Positions 1-9,153 of a stretch of 64,000 nt of DNA are shown one piece after another (position 1 is the stretch's first letter; each line of letters opens with the position of its first letter). Under the pieces are notes generated by a model. The model ran no database searches and had not been told where the DNA came from. It saw only the letters and a program-made list of their open reading frames with translations. Location of the stretch: contig NZ_QOIO01000027.1 in NCBI RefSeq assembly GCF_003332305.1, positions 18,824-82,823 on the forward strand, in the 5' to 3' direction. The position numbers were made by a program, and so were the translations under genes. Source of the DNA: Microvirga aerophila. GTDB lineage: Bacteria; Pseudomonadota; Alphaproteobacteria; Rhizobiales; Beijerinckiaceae.

Positions 1-222
1 GTGTGCGTGCTGCAGACCGTTCTCGGTCTCCTCGACGCAGGGCGAAAAGTCTTCGTGGCCCGCGATGCGATCGGGTCGAGACGCGCCGAAAGCAAAGAAG
101 CAGCCATCCGTCGCATGGAGCGTCACGGCGCCGAGATCGTGACCGTCGAAATGGTGCTGTTCGAATGGCTTGGAACGGCCGAACACCCGCGCTTTCGCGA
201 GGCAGTTGCTCTCATCAAATGA
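1..222 (+). CDS. Isochorismatase-family cysteine hydrolase, C-terminal part
   Basis: Only the last 73 codons are present; the frame is open to the left edge, so the real start lies outside the window. The tail resembles the end of isochorismatase-like (YcaC-type) hydrolases: a CVLQTVLGLLDAG stretch that carries the family's nucleophilic cysteine, then VARDAIGSR, then a GAEIVTVEMVLFEWL segment before the final helix. These enzymes cleave amides or similar bonds in the cytosol with a Cys-Asp-Lys triad; the Asp and Lys would be upstream and cannot be checked. The substrate is unknown. It converges on the next gene, 16 bases away. Confidence 0.8.
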   Translation: MCVLQTVLGLLDAGRKVFVARDAIGSRRAESKEAAIRRMERHGAEIVTVEMVLFEWLGTAEHPRFREAVALIK

Positions 223-238
223 GAGCGAGCTTTGCCGT

Positions 239-571
239 TCAGTGCAGAAGCTGACCCTGCTGAGCTTCAATCACGAGTTCGACCGCAGCTGACAACTCGT
301 CCTCGTCGAACTCGAAGCATCCACAGCTGTCGACAATGGAATCGCTTTCATACGAGTAGATCTCTACCCAGAAGGGAGGGACCGTGGGAGGCGTGTCTTC
401 CAAGGGAGCCTCGGACAACCGCACCTCGACAGCGCCAAACTGCGCAAGCCTGATGGTGCGGGAACCATCGGCATGATCCGGCGTTAAAGCCAGCTGGACA
501 TAAGCCCTGATGATGTCCTGCTCGATCTGGTCATAACAGGCCTCCGCCTGCATCGCATTGAATCGGGACAT
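239..571 (-). CDS. Hypothetical protein, 110 aa, acidic
   Basis: I do not recognise a family. The frame continues upstream to 661, but the ATG at 571 has a strong purine-rich ribosome site (GGAAGGGAG, about six bases away), so that start is chosen. The protein begins MSRFNAMQAEACYDQIE, has a central beta-like segment (TIRLAQFGAVEVRLSE, then PPFWVEIYSYES) and a very acidic CGCFEFDEDELSAAVELVIEA end. There is no signal peptide or membrane segment. It looks like a small cytosolic alpha/beta protein. No neighbour suggests a role. Confidence 0.65.
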   Translation of the reverse strand: MSRFNAMQAEACYDQIEQDIIRAYVQLALTPDHADGSRTIRLAQFGAVEVRLSEAPLEDTPPTVPPFWVEIYSYESDSIVDSCGCFEFDEDELSAAVELVIEAQQGQLLH

Positions 572-993
572 TATATTCTCCCTTCCTGCTTGAAAGCGTT
601 GGACGACAAGGGAAGCGTCAAACGCCGAGAAACTCCGCCGGGCTGTGTGCCCGACCTTCAATCATTTGCACTGTTCAGGTTGTTTCCACGGGGCGAAATC
701 TCCCCGAGACTGGAGGACATCAGTCCAGACCACCGCATTCGCGCACGCGAAAGCGGTCGGCGGCAACTGTACCGAAGTTCATTCAGCTATACGCAGAGCT
801 ACGCCATTGCGGGAACGGCAACGCCACACAACGTGATACTGGAAACCAGAATGGCTGACGGTCAAAAAAGTCGAAGCCACACACACAATGAATTGAACTT
901 CCGTTAGCCTACAATCGAACTGCAAACAATAGTAAAATGAACAAGCACTCTAATTTCTATCCGAAAGGGCCGTCAATCAAACCGGAGACCGGA
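572..993. other. Intergenic region between divergent genes
   Basis: This 420-base stretch separates the minus-strand hypothetical gene from the MarR-type gene. Short frames here have no ribosome sites and no recognisable protein sequence. It must hold both promoters. Near 886-895 the sequence CAATGAATTG has inverted arms (CAAT/ATTG) and loosely resembles the OhrR-box type of operator; the match is weak and is recorded only because the next gene is OhrR-like. Confidence 0.4.
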
Positions 994-1458
994 ATGGCGC
1001 CGAAAAAGCCTGACACGCTGAGTTCCGAGGCTCTGAGGCTTTCCAAGCAGCTGTGCTTCGCCACCTATGCGGCGTCACACGCGTTCAGTCGGTTCTACAA
1101 GCCTCTCCTGGAGCCCTTTGGTCTCACCTACCCTCAGTACCTTGTCCTTCTGGTCCTTTGGGAAAACGACAACTTGACCGTGAAGGATATCGGGCGGCAG
1201 CTCTATCTCGACTCGGGCACCCTCACGCCTCTGCTGAAACGTCTTGAGGCGGGAGGGATCGTGAAACGGTCACGCGACATGGAGGATGAACGGCAGGTTC
1301 GGATCAGCCTCACGGCCAAGGGTCACGCCTTGCAAAAGCCGGTCTCGGAGGCCTATCCCCGTGTGGTCTGCGGGACTGGCCTCAAGGCAAAAGAATTCGA
1401 CGCCCTGAGGGAGCAGCTCGAAAAAATGCGGCAGAGCTTGAACGGCTCCAACCCATAA
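994..1458 (+). CDS. MarR-family regulator, OhrR-like
   Basis: A 154-aa winged-helix repressor. After a short N-terminal tail comes LSKQLCFATYAASHAF; a cysteine at this point (C21) is the peroxide-sensing residue of the OhrR subgroup, whose oxidation by organic hydroperoxides releases DNA. The helix-turn-helix and wing follow (LTVKDIGRQLYLDSGTLTP, then KRSRDMEDERQVRI). The start at 994 has GGAG six bases upstream; the in-frame ATG at 937 has no ribosome site. The usual target, an ohr peroxidase gene, is not next to it, so the regulated gene is unknown. The MarR call is sure; the OhrR call rests on the cysteine and the surrounding sequence. Confidence 0.85.
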   Translation: MAPKKPDTLSSEALRLSKQLCFATYAASHAFSRFYKPLLEPFGLTYPQYLVLLVLWENDNLTVKDIGRQLYLDSGTLTPLLKRLEAGGIVKRSRDMEDERQVRISLTAKGHALQKPVSEAYPRVVCGTGLKAKEFDALREQLEKMRQSLNGSNP

Positions 1459-1499
1459 GCCATGCCGACTGAGAAGCTGCCCTATGGGTGCGCGAAGGA

Positions 1500-1931
1500 T
1501 CACACCGTCGGTGCAGTTTTATAATAGGCGTCTACCCTGGCGCCGTACTCGTCGTCGGTAAACGGATCCTCGTTCGCGCCATATCGGGGAGCGTCGGCGA
1601 GACGGTCCTTGTCCACGTCGACCATGTAACCGCCAAGCCGCGTATCGTAGGTCAGCGCCCGCCAAGGCAACGGGTGGTAGCTCTCTCCAATGCCGAGGAA
1701 ACCACCGAAGCTCATGACCACGTAGGCCACATGGCCGGAGATCTTGTCGACCATGAAGTTATAAACGGTTCCAAGCTGCTCCCCTGCCCTGTTGAACACG
1801 GGGGTGCCCTCGACTTTGCTGGATGCAATGAGACGTCGGGTCTCGTCGATGGCGACGCCCTCCGCCGAGGGGTCGAGTTCCATTGAGCCTGGCTCACGAA
1901 GACGGCTCTCGTTCGGAAGCTGAGTTGGCAT
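1500..1931 (-). CDS. PRC-barrel domain protein
   Basis: A 143-aa soluble protein. Residues about 35-110 form one PRC-barrel: LIASSKVEGTPVFNRAGEQL begins the fold, followed by a membrane-free beta core and the HPLPWRALTYD and GGYMVDVDKDRL segments typical of stand-alone alphaproteobacterial PRC-barrel proteins. The frame extends upstream to 2123, but the ATG at 1931 has AGAGGAGA placed correctly for a ribosome. Proteins of this kind are often induced by general stress, and a matching promoter lies just upstream. Molecular function is unknown. Confidence 0.85.
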   Translation of the reverse strand: MPTQLPNESRLREPGSMELDPSAEGVAIDETRRLIASSKVEGTPVFNRAGEQLGTVYNFMVDKISGHVAYVVMSFGGFLGIGESYHPLPWRALTYDTRLGGYMVDVDKDRLADAPRYGANEDPFTDDEYGARVDAYYKTAPTV

Positions 1932-1951
1932 CGCGTTCTCCTCTAGAGAGA

Positions 1952-1976
1952 AACGCCAAGCTGGAAGGGCTGTTCC
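1952..1976 (-). promoter_or_regulatory. Candidate EcfG-type stress promoter
   Basis: On the minus strand the sequence reads GGAAC, 16 bases, CGTT, which is the consensus of the alphaproteobacterial general-stress sigma factor EcfG. It sits between the end of the aldo/keto reductase gene and the start of the PRC-barrel gene, so transcription would begin only about ten to fifteen bases before the ATG at 1931, leaving room for the ribosome site. Confidence 0.65.
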
Positions 1977-1992
1977 AGCGGAGGCGTTCCCG

Positions 1993-2832
1993 TTACGCCA
2001 TGTCATCGAAGTCCATGTCCCAGCCGGGGCGGACCATGCGGCCGTCTGGCCGCGCCAGGCCTGAGATCTGCTGCATATCGTCGACTGACAGCTCGAAATC
2101 GAAGATGTCGAGGTTCTCGGCAATGCGGCCCTGGTTGCCCGATTTGGGAATGGCCACGGTTGACGGCTGCTGCACGTGCCAACGTAGCACCACCTGCCCA
2201 GGTGTCTTGCCGTGCGCCGATGCCAAGGCCTGAATGACCTGATTTTTCGTCAGGTCGCCCTTCCCAAGAGGACAATAGGACGTGAAGGCCATTCCGTGCT
2301 TCCGGCAGGCCGCCCGAACGCGGGTCTGATCCAAATAGGGATGGTATTCGCACTGGTTCACCACCAGTGGCTCGCTCGAATGCTGCACCGCCTCGTCCAG
2401 TAGCCGGACTGAAAAATTCGACACGCCGATATGACGCGTCAGCCCCTGGCGCTTGGCTTGGTTCAGGGCGCTCACGGTCTCGCTGAGCGGAACGTCACTG
2501 TTGGGCCAATGGATCAGGAGAAGATCCACTTGGGAGAGGCCGAGCCGTTGGAGACTGGCCTCGGCGGAGTGCAACAGTTCGGAGGGTCTGAGGTCGCTGT
2601 GCCAGATCTTTGTCGTGACAAAAATCTCATCACGTGGGACATCCGATGCCCTCAGGCCAGCCCCAACGGCCTCTTCGTTGCCGTACATGGCAGCCGTATC
2701 GATATGGCGGTAGCCCGCCTTGAGCGCCCATTGCACAGCCTCGGAGCATGCATCACCGCGAAGGGTCCAGGTTCCTAGGCCGAGGGCCGGAATGTGAGCG
2801 CCATTGGCTTCGACAAGTGCGGCTTTCGTCAT
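1993..2832 (-). CDS. Aldo/keto reductase
   Basis: A complete 279-aa NADPH-dependent carbonyl reductase of the 2,5-diketo-D-gluconate reductase type. The catalytic tetrad is visible: Asp45 and Tyr50 in RHIDTAAMYGNE, Lys75 in VTTKIW, and His108 in LLLIHWP. The barrel core and the C-terminal cofactor segment (AIPKSGNQGRIAENLDIFDF) are present. It reduces aldehydes and ketones in the cytosol; the physiological substrate cannot be told. The PRC-barrel gene follows 61 bases downstream but has its own promoter. Confidence 0.93.
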   Translation of the reverse strand: MTKAALVEANGAHIPALGLGTWTLRGDACSEAVQWALKAGYRHIDTAAMYGNEEAVGAGLRASDVPRDEIFVTTKIWHSDLRPSELLHSAEASLQRLGLSQVDLLLIHWPNSDVPLSETVSALNQAKRQGLTRHIGVSNFSVRLLDEAVQHSSEPLVVNQCEYHPYLDQTRVRAACRKHGMAFTSYCPLGKGDLTKNQVIQALASAHGKTPGQVVLRWHVQQPSTVAIPKSGNQGRIAENLDIFDFELSVDDMQQISGLARPDGRMVRPGWDMDFDDMA

Positions 2833-2964
2833 GGGATGTCCTCACTGGCGGGCAGCAGCCCCGGCGCCCCATAAATACGTCAGCACGAGCGTTCGACAAT
2901 GCAGGTCCGTGGCCTTGCCGGATGGGCCTAGCCCAAGGATTCTCTCGGAGGCGCGCCCCTTAAG

Positions 2965-5730
2965 TTATGATCTCTCGATGATGTGTCGAATCCGGCTTGC
3001 GAGGTCATCGACCGCGAACGGCTTGGTGATCATTTCCATGCCGGCCTCCAGAAAGCCGGACGAAATCGCGGCTTTCTCCGCATAACCAGTGATAAAAAGG
3101 ACTCTCAGATTCGGCCGCAGCAGACGGGCATGATCAGCCAGCTGACGACCGTTGAGACCTGGCAAGCCTACATCCGTGACAAGAAGATCAATGCGCTGCT
3201 TCGATTCCAGGACGCTCAGTCCGGACGGACCATCATCCGCCTCCAGGGCCCGATAACCCAGATCGCCAAGAACCTCCAGAATGAGGCCCCTGACCACAGG
3301 CTCATCCTCGACGACGAGAACCGTCTCGCCAGCTTCGGCCCTATGAGCCTGCCTCAGGCCTGATGGCACATCTTGGTCATCGAGCTCGCCATGATACCGC
3401 GGAAGATAGACGTTGACGGTCGTGCCCTTGCCGACCTCGCTGTAGATCCGCACATGCCCCTCGGACTGCTTGGCGAACCCATACACCATGGAGAGGCCGA
3501 GGCCGGTCCCCTCACCCAAGGGCTTGGTCGTGAAGAACGGATCGAAGGCCTGAGCTACAATGTCGGCCGGCATGCCCGTTCCGGTATCAGAGACGCTGAT
3601 TGCCACGTAATGGCCGGGGGCGACGTCCTGTTGGGTCGACGCAGAGGCAGCATCGAGATGAAAATTGCTGGTCTCGATAGTGAGCTTGCCGCCATCCGGC
3701 ATGGCGTCCCGCGCATTGATGGCGAGGTTCAGGATGGCGCTTTCCAGTTGGTTGGGATCGCACAGGGTCAGCCAAAGGTTGTCTGACGGGACCAGTTCGA
3801 GCTGGATCGACTCGGAGATGGTCCTGCGGAGAAGATCCTCCATCGACGTCACGAGCCGATTGGCGTCAACGGACCTAGGATCAAGGGGTTGGCGCCGGGC
3901 GAAGGCAAGGAGCCGATGGGTCAGCGCCGCGGCCCGGTTCGCCGACGTCATTGCCGCTTTGGCGTAGCGCTCGACATTCTCGGTTCGGCCCTGGCTGATG
4001 CGGGTTTGCATGAGGTCCAACGACCCAACGATACCGGTGAGCAAGTTGTTGAAGTCGTGCGCGATGCCCCCGGTCAGCTGGCCGATCGCTTCCATCTTCT
4101 GGCTCTGGCGAAGCTGGTCTTCCAGCTGCTTACGTTGCGTGACGTCCCGGCCGACGCTGTAGAACATGTCGCCAGCGGGCGCGAAGGTCCAGTTGATCCA
4201 CCGGTAAGCGCCGTCCTTTGCCCGGAGGCGCATGTCGAAGTCCCCGACCGCATCCCCCCTCAGGACAGCCTTCAGGTGTTCGTGTGTAGAGGCTTCATCC
4301 TCGGGATGAACCCAGGCGTCAAACCTGGTTCCGACGACCTCGTCCTCCCTATAGCCAAGCAATTCTGTCCAAGCAGGATTGATGGCGGTGTGATGTCCAT
4401 GGCCGTCGCAAACGCTGAAGAGATCGCTCGACAGGCTCCAGAGGCGATCCCGCTCACGTGTCCGTTCCTCGACCCGGCTCTCGAGCTTTTCGTTGAGCTC
4501 CCGAAGCCTCTCCTCGGACTGCTTCGCGGTCGTGATATCATAGACGACGCCGATAAATCTGATGCCGGCCGTCTCCACGTCCTGCACATATTCGCCCCTG
4601 CGGGCGAGCCAACGGTGTTCGCCGTTATCGGAGCGCGCAATGCGGAATTCCGCGTAGGACGTGCCTTCAAGGCCAGGGCTCTGCTCGATCACCGGGGGAT
4701 CTCCCGGCATCACCAGAGCATTGATCGTGCGAACCGGCAGAGCATTGGTAAGGTGAAGCCCGAGGAGCCGGCAGAATTCGTCCGAAACGCTGACCGTGCC
4801 GAAGCCCTGAACGTATTCGAAGGTTCCGATGCCGCCAGCGGTCTGCGCAATCCGCAAGCGCTCCTCGACGTGCTTCTGCTCTGTGATGTCCACCAGAACG
4901 CCGGTGAACCGCAGAGGCTGGTCGTTCTCGTCGAAGTGGCATCGGCCACGGGCGTGGACCCACCGCAACGAGCCATCAGGAGCGACGAGCCGATACTCTT
5001 TCGAGAAAATCTCCGCTCCGCCGAGAATGCCCGCGACGGCAATGCGGATCCTCGGGCGGTCCTCCGGATGGATCGCCGAGAAAAAAACATCGGCGGGTAC
5101 GCCCCGCGCAGCTTCTATCGGATCGAGACCGTAGAGAGCCGAGAAACGCGCATCGGCATTGAGACATTGGTTGACGATGTCCCATTCCCAGGACCCGCCG
5201 GCGCCTGCAACGGCAAGGGTGAAGCGGAGCCGTTCGTTGGTTTCGTCGAGCTTCTTCTGACCGGTCTGGAGATCCCTATGTATCCTTTCGGCTTCGTGAA
5301 CCTGTGTGACGTCGAAATGGGTGGACAGAAAAAAGATAATGTTTCCACTCGCATCACGGATCGGCGCGATGAACATCCTGTTCCAGTACGGCGTACCATC
5401 CTTGCGAACGTTCAGGACCTCGGCGGAGATCTCCCGTCCGGCCTCGATGGCTGCGCGGATTCGCGCAGTGGTGGCCGGGTCGCTCTCCGGCGCCTGCATG
5501 AATCGGCCGTTGCGTCCGATAGCCTCCTCTGCGGGGTAACCGGTGATCTCCGAGAAGGCGTCATTCACGAAAACGACGGGGTTGTCCGGCAGCCGCGGGT
5601 CGGTGATAGCCAAGGGCAGCCCGGATTGTTCCAGGGCGGTGAAGATCGGACCGGCCTGCCGACGCAGTTCGTCGACCGCGGACTCGATCGCCCGCCGGTG
5701 CGGCTGCTGGGGTGAATTCCGGACCGTCAT
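2965..5730 (-). CDS. Hybrid histidine kinase with LOV-like PAS, three more PAS domains and a receiver
   Basis: A 921-aa soluble hybrid kinase and the last gene of the chemosensory operon; its ATG overlaps the CheC-like stop by four bases. Order: LOV-like PAS (about 30-145), PAS (165-285), PAS (290-400), PAS (430-535), HisKA with phospho-acceptor His558 in HDFNNLL, HATPase (N-box near 672, DTGTGM near 715, GTGLGL near 741), and a receiver (805-915) with Asp853 and Lys903. In the first PAS the LOV motif reads GRNGRFMQ, so the photoactive Cys is Gly75 and no flavin-cysteinyl adduct can form; the asparagines in [14 protein letters not shown] remain. No membrane segment is present. The phosphotransfer target is not encoded next to it, apart from the single receiver upstream. 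Confidence 0.93.
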   Translation of the reverse strand: MTVRNSPQQPHRRAIESAVDELRRQAGPIFTALEQSGLPLAITDPRLPDNPVVFVNDAFSEITGYPAEEAIGRNGRFMQAPESDPATTARIRAAIEAGREISAEVLNVRKDGTPYWNRMFIAPIRDASGNIIFFLSTHFDVTQVHEAERIHRDLQTGQKKLDETNERLRFTLAVAGAGGSWEWDIVNQCLNADARFSALYGLDPIEAARGVPADVFFSAIHPEDRPRIRIAVAGILGGAEIFSKEYRLVAPDGSLRWVHARGRCHFDENDQPLRFTGVLVDITEQKHVEERLRIAQTAGGIGTFEYVQGFGTVSVSDEFCRLLGLHLTNALPVRTINALVMPGDPPVIEQSPGLEGTSYAEFRIARSDNGEHRWLARRGEYVQDVETAGIRFIGVVYDITTAKQSEERLRELNEKLESRVEERTRERDRLWSLSSDLFSVCDGHGHHTAINPAWTELLGYREDEVVGTRFDAWVHPEDEASTHEHLKAVLRGDAVGDFDMRLRAKDGAYRWINWTFAPAGDMFYSVGRDVTQRKQLEDQLRQSQKMEAIGQLTGGIAHDFNNLLTGIVGSLDLMQTRISQGRTENVERYAKAAMTSANRAAALTHRLLAFARRQPLDPRSVDANRLVTSMEDLLRRTISESIQLELVPSDNLWLTLCDPNQLESAILNLAINARDAMPDGGKLTIETSNFHLDAASASTQQDVAPGHYVAISVSDTGTGMPADIVAQAFDPFFTTKPLGEGTGLGLSMVYGFAKQSEGHVRIYSEVGKGTTVNVYLPRYHGELDDQDVPSGLRQAHRAEAGETVLVVEDEPVVRGLILEVLGDLGYRALEADDGPSGLSVLESKQRIDLLVTDVGLPGLNGRQLADHARLLRPNLRVLFITGYAEKAAISSGFLEAGMEMITKPFAVDDLASRIRHIIERS

Positions 5731-6422
5731 GCCTGCCAGGAGGCGTTCTGTGAATCCGTTCCTTTGGATGACACAGATTCGACCTCCTTTCCGACAACTC
5801 GCTCAATGAAATCGGCGATCAACTGCTGCAAAGCCGCCAACGACGGCAGATCCATGAGCATGGCAATATAGCCCCGGATATCCCGATTGCGGACGGAGAA
5901 ATTGATGTAGAGAAACAGCACCAGCCCGCCTTCGGCTCTCTGATGCAGGAGCTCGAACAGAAGCGGCCCGTCGCCCCGAATGACTTCAGGCAGCGAAATG
6001 TCGAGCGAGCGTTTCAGCATATTCGCCATGGTGGCGAGGCAACCGTTCAGGATCACGTTACCGGTTTCGGCCAGCGCCTCCTGCTCCATTTCCGCGACTT
6101 CGTCCGGCGAGAGCTGATTGCCGACAACAGCCCGGACCAGATCCAGGCTGGTTTCTTCGGGAAAGATCAGCAGAGCACGACCTGCGAATGCCCCCTCGAA
6201 CTGCTGGCGGACAGCAACGAGCTGACCGGCTTCCCGTTCCTCGATCAGCCTTGACGCGTCCTTCGGGGAAAGTATCTCGATCGCCGGAACGGACAGGATC
6301 ACCTCTTCGCCGATCATCTTGCGAAGGCTCGAGGCTGCCCGGCTCACGCCGATGTTCACCAGCTCCGTCAGCGCGTCACGTTCTAGCTCGCTCAGGGCGA
6401 TATCAACTGACATAAAGCTCAA
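5727..6422 (-). CDS. cheC: CheC-like CheY-P phosphatase
   Basis: A 231-aa protein with two copies of the CheC/FliY/CheX active-site pattern. First: Asp16-x3-Glu20-x2-Asn23, then Pro46 exactly 22 residues later. Second: Glu115-x3-Glu119-x2-Asn122, then Pro145, again 22 residues later. Both Glu/Asn pairs that position water on phospho-aspartate are intact, so dephosphorylation of a receiver protein is the expected activity. It overlaps both the receiver gene upstream and the hybrid kinase gene downstream by four bases, pointing to coupled translation. No CheD, the usual CheC partner, is in the operon. Only motifs were used, so CheX or a diverged relative is possible. Confidence 0.82.
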   Translation of the reverse strand: MSFMSVDIALSELERDALTELVNIGVSRAASSLRKMIGEEVILSVPAIEILSPKDASRLIEEREAGQLVAVRQQFEGAFAGRALLIFPEETSLDLVRAVVGNQLSPDEVAEMEQEALAETGNVILNGCLATMANMLKRSLDISLPEVIRGDGPLLFELLHQRAEGGLVLFLYINFSVRNRDIRGYIAMLMDLPSLAALQQLIADFIERVVGKEVESVSSKGTDSQNASWQA

Positions 6423-6802
6423 GCACCCGTCGCTCGTAGGCGGAGCGCCGCCCCGGACACAAAGCCCCGAAGCCCGTCCTCCGTGAGAGGCTTGCTCACG
6501 AAGGTAGCGTTGACTTCCCGCGCCCGGGCGATCACCTCGTCCTGAATGTTGGCGGTGATCACCGCGATCGGCATGTTTGGGTGGAGAGCCCTCACCTGTG
6601 CGGCCAGTGCGAGGCCATCCATTTCCGGCATGTTGAAGTCAATCATGGCCAGATCGACCTTCTGCTCCCGCAGGATCGCAAGCGCGTCGTTCGCGTTGCT
6701 GGCCTCAATACGGTCCCATTCGGGCTGAAGCGCAGCCACGGTCTTGCCCGCAACGATGCGGGCGAGCTTGCTGTCATCGACGATCAGAACGGTAGTTGGC
6801 AC
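6419..6802 (-). CDS. Single-domain response regulator (CheY-like)
   Basis: A 127-aa stand-alone receiver domain with no output domain. The acidic pair is in VLIVDDSK, the phospho-acceptor is Asp55 in AMIDFNMPEMDG, the switch threonine is in AVITAN, and the conserved lysine is in FVSKPL. It is probably the substrate of the CheA kinase encoded upstream and of the CheC-like phosphatase encoded directly downstream. With no flagellar genes in view, its output target (motor, pilus or another protein) is unknown. About 100 bases separate it from the STAS gene before it. Confidence 0.92.
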   Translation of the reverse strand: MPTTVLIVDDSKLARIVAGKTVAALQPEWDRIEASNANDALAILREQKVDLAMIDFNMPEMDGLALAAQVRALHPNMPIAVITANIQDEVIARAREVNATFVSKPLTEDGLRGFVSGAALRLRATGA

Positions 6803-6904
6803 TCATGTACTCCGCGAGGGGAAAGGGTTGGCCGGGCGGCCGGCTTCGCCTGGGGCGAAAACTCATATGCTCTTTTTAATGTAAGAGGAAGGAATGACAA
6901 CCGT

Positions 6905-7174
6905 TCAGCCCTCCTGCAACCCTGTGTCGATAGGCCCCGCTTCCCGGAGGAGCGGGGCGATCCAGCTGCGAACGAAAGGATCCCGGCTCTCGCCTTGCAA
7001 AGGAGGCTCTAATGCGATGAGAACCTGGACCACGGCCGCATGAAGGTGCTCTGCCCTGGTCAGGTCGACGACGCGGCTCCTGTCGGCCTGAAGCCATGCC
7101 AGAAGCGGCTCCGCATCCTCGACCCGGCAGGCCCCCTCCAGCTTGATGATGTGGCCGTCCAGGCGAACGCTCAT
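6905..7174 (-). CDS. STAS-domain protein of the chemosensory operon
   Basis: A small 89-aa protein starting MSVRLDGHIIKLEGACRVED, with a DLTRAEHLHAAVVQVLIALE core. The pattern beta strand, helix, strand, then a conserved polar position followed by a hydrophobic helix fits a minimal STAS (anti-sigma-antagonist-like) fold. A serine at the usual phosphorylation point is not evident; alanines and histidine occupy the loop. Its ATG overlaps the cheA stop by four bases. Similar small STAS proteins occur in non-flagellar chemosensory operons, where their role is poorly known. The fold call is from sequence pattern only. Confidence 0.65.
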   Translation of the reverse strand: MSVRLDGHIIKLEGACRVEDAEPLLAWLQADRSRVVDLTRAEHLHAAVVQVLIALEPPLQGESRDPFVRSWIAPLLREAGPIDTGLQEG

Positions 7175-9153
7175 CCGATCAGCTCCGGTATATCGAGGAT
7201 CATGAGAACGCTGCCGTCGCCCAGCAGGGTCGTTCCCATTACGCCGGGCATTCCGGTGAGAAGGCCGCTCATTGGCCGCATCAGCACGTCCATCCTCTCG
7301 GCGAACCCATCGACTGCGATCCCGACCAAGTCCTTCCCGATCGGCATGACGAGCACTTTCGCGCCCTCCTCGGTCTTCGCGTTGCGAATGCCCAAAAGGT
7401 CGGCAAGGTGGACCAGTGGGAGGGTCCGGTCCCGCAGTACGAAGGCCTGTGCGTCGCGGACCGGGACGATGCGCTCGAACGGCACAAAAGCCGTCTCGAC
7501 GATCCCGTCCATGGGGATGCCATAAAGCTCACCCCCGACCCGGACCGTCATCACCTTGGTCATCACGACGGTCAGCGGCAGGGACAGCCGGAGGGTGGTC
7601 CCCCGCCCGTGTGAGCTCTCGACGCCGACGCGTCCGCCCATTTTCTCGATGGCGGTGCGCACAACGTCCATACCGACGCCACGTCCCGACAGATCGGTCA
7701 CCTCGGAGGCGGTCGAGAATCCGGGCGCGAAGATGAGATCAAGGGTCTCGGCGTCGCTCATCCCGTCGATCTGGTGGCCGGGGAGGAGTTTCCGCTCGCG
7801 GGCAACCTGACGGATTCTTGCCGGATCGATCCCGCGCCCGTCATCCTCGACCTCGATGATCACCCGGTCGCCGTCGCGTCGAGCCCGCAGCGTCACCCTC
7901 GCCCGTGCGCTCTTGCCGGCCTTCAGGCGCTCAGTTTCCGGTTCGGCTCCATGGTCGACGGCGTTGCGGATGACGTGGAGGAGCGGCTCGAACAATCCCT
8001 CGACCACGGATTTGTCAGCCTCGACTCCCTCGCCTTCCACAGTAAAGTCGATGCCCTTGCCGAGCCGGCCTGCAATCTCCCGGACCGCGCGCGGGAAGCG
8101 CCGGAAGATGTCCCGCAGGGGCAGCATACGCACATCCATGATGCCCCGGTGCATGTCTGCTATCAGACGCGCGATGGTGGCCTGGCTCGATGCGACGCGC
8201 TGGGCCACCTCCCTCTGATCCAACCCTTCGTCAATCTGCGCCGCCAGATGGGCAAGGGCGTTCTTGGCGATGACAAGCTCGCCAACGAGATCCGCCAAGT
8301 GATCAACCCGCTTCGCATCGACGCGAAGCACCCGTGCGCCCGCGCCGTCGACGACTGCCGCCCGCTCCCCCAGACCAACATCCCGTCCGGAGGCATCCAC
8401 GGCCTCGTTCCGCATTTCATGGAATGCGACCTGATCCGGAACGAAGCGGAAGACGGACTTCACTTCATCGAGCGACGCGGACGACAGGGCATCAATCCGG
8501 AGATTGCACGAAAACGGATCAAACGCCGACAGGCTCGGCCACGGCTCTCTGTTCGACAGTCGTAGCACCACCAAGTCGGGAACGGAGCGAAGCAACGCCA
8601 TCGGATCGTCGCCCGCAAAGAAGCAATCGGCACGCGGCGTATAGCGGATCGCGGTCAGGGGCGTTTCGCCCGCCTCCAGGATCGTATTCGCTTCTGGGTT
8701 GGCTGCAATCAGCTTCCAGGCCCAGGAGGCATCTGTCGATGGCGCGTTGCCGGCCTCGTTAGAGGGGCGCGCATCGAGTTTGGAGCGCAGCGCGCGCTCA
8801 AGACGCCGCCCCTCCGCTGCGGCGTCCGGCGGCAGATGCCCCGTCTGCTCGATGACCCCAACCCACTGCTCAGTTCGAGTGATGCATTCGAGCAGCGCGT
8901 CGACGACAGCCCTGTCAACGGTGGCGCGTCCATCCTTCAGTCCGCCGAGAACGTCTTCGGCGGCATGGAGCGCAAGGTTCAAGGGCGGGAAATCGAAAAG
9001 CCCAACCGATCCCTTAAGGGTGTGCACCGCACGGAAAGCGCTGTCGAGGCGCACGGAGTCGGCCGGGTCGCTCTCCAGCGCCAGGAGATCCTCCGTCGCC
9101 TGCTGCACGAGCTCTCGCGCCTCGACGATGAAGTGCTCGATGAGATCGTCCAT
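7171..9153 (-). CDS. cheA: Chemosensory histidine kinase CheA
   Basis: A 660-aa CheA. The N-terminal Hpt domain has its phospho-acceptor His44 in AVHTLKGS. A divergent middle region (about 130-250) stands where P2 would be, followed by the dimerisation helices (LADLVGELVIAKNAL). The ATPase shows VIRNAVDHGAE, VEDDGRGID and SGRGVGMDVV, and a CheW-like P5 domain closes the protein (about 530-660). There is no receiver domain. It autophosphorylates on an MCP/CheW array and passes phosphate to the receiver and to CheB. Its start is joined to the cheR stop in a TGATG overlap. Confidence 0.96.
   Translation of the reverse strand: MDDLIEHFIVEARELVQQATEDLLALESDPADSVRLDSAFRAVHTLKGSVGLFDFPPLNLALHAAEDVLGGLKDGRATVDRAVVDALLECITRTEQWVGVIEQTGHLPPDAAAEGRRLERALRSKLDARPSNEAGNAPSTDASWAWKLIAANPEANTILEAGETPLTAIRYTPRADCFFAGDDPMALLRSVPDLVVLRLSNREPWPSLSAFDPFSCNLRIDALSSASLDEVKSVFRFVPDQVAFHEMRNEAVDASGRDVGLGERAAVVDGAGARVLRVDAKRVDHLADLVGELVIAKNALAHLAAQIDEGLDQREVAQRVASSQATIARLIADMHRGIMDVRMLPLRDIFRRFPRAVREIAGRLGKGIDFTVEGEGVEADKSVVEGLFEPLLHVIRNAVDHGAEPETERLKAGKSARARVTLRARRDGDRVIIEVEDDGRGIDPARIRQVARERKLLPGHQIDGMSDAETLDLIFAPGFSTASEVTDLSGRGVGMDVVRTAIEKMGGRVGVESSHGRGTTLRLSLPLTVVMTKVMTVRVGGELYGIPMDGIVETAFVPFERIVPVRDAQAFVLRDRTLPLVHLADLLGIRNAKTEEGAKVLVMPIGKDLVGIAVDGFAERMDVLMRPMSGLLTGMPGVMGTTLLGDGSVLMILDIPELIG

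Noticed and set aside
590..907. 105-codon plus-strand frame before the MarR-type gene
   Set aside because: No ribosome site and no protein-like pattern; it lies in a divergent promoter region.
3889..5715. 608-codon open frame on the plus strand
   Set aside because: It is antisense to the hybrid histidine kinase, has no family features and exists because of codon bias in a GC-rich gene.
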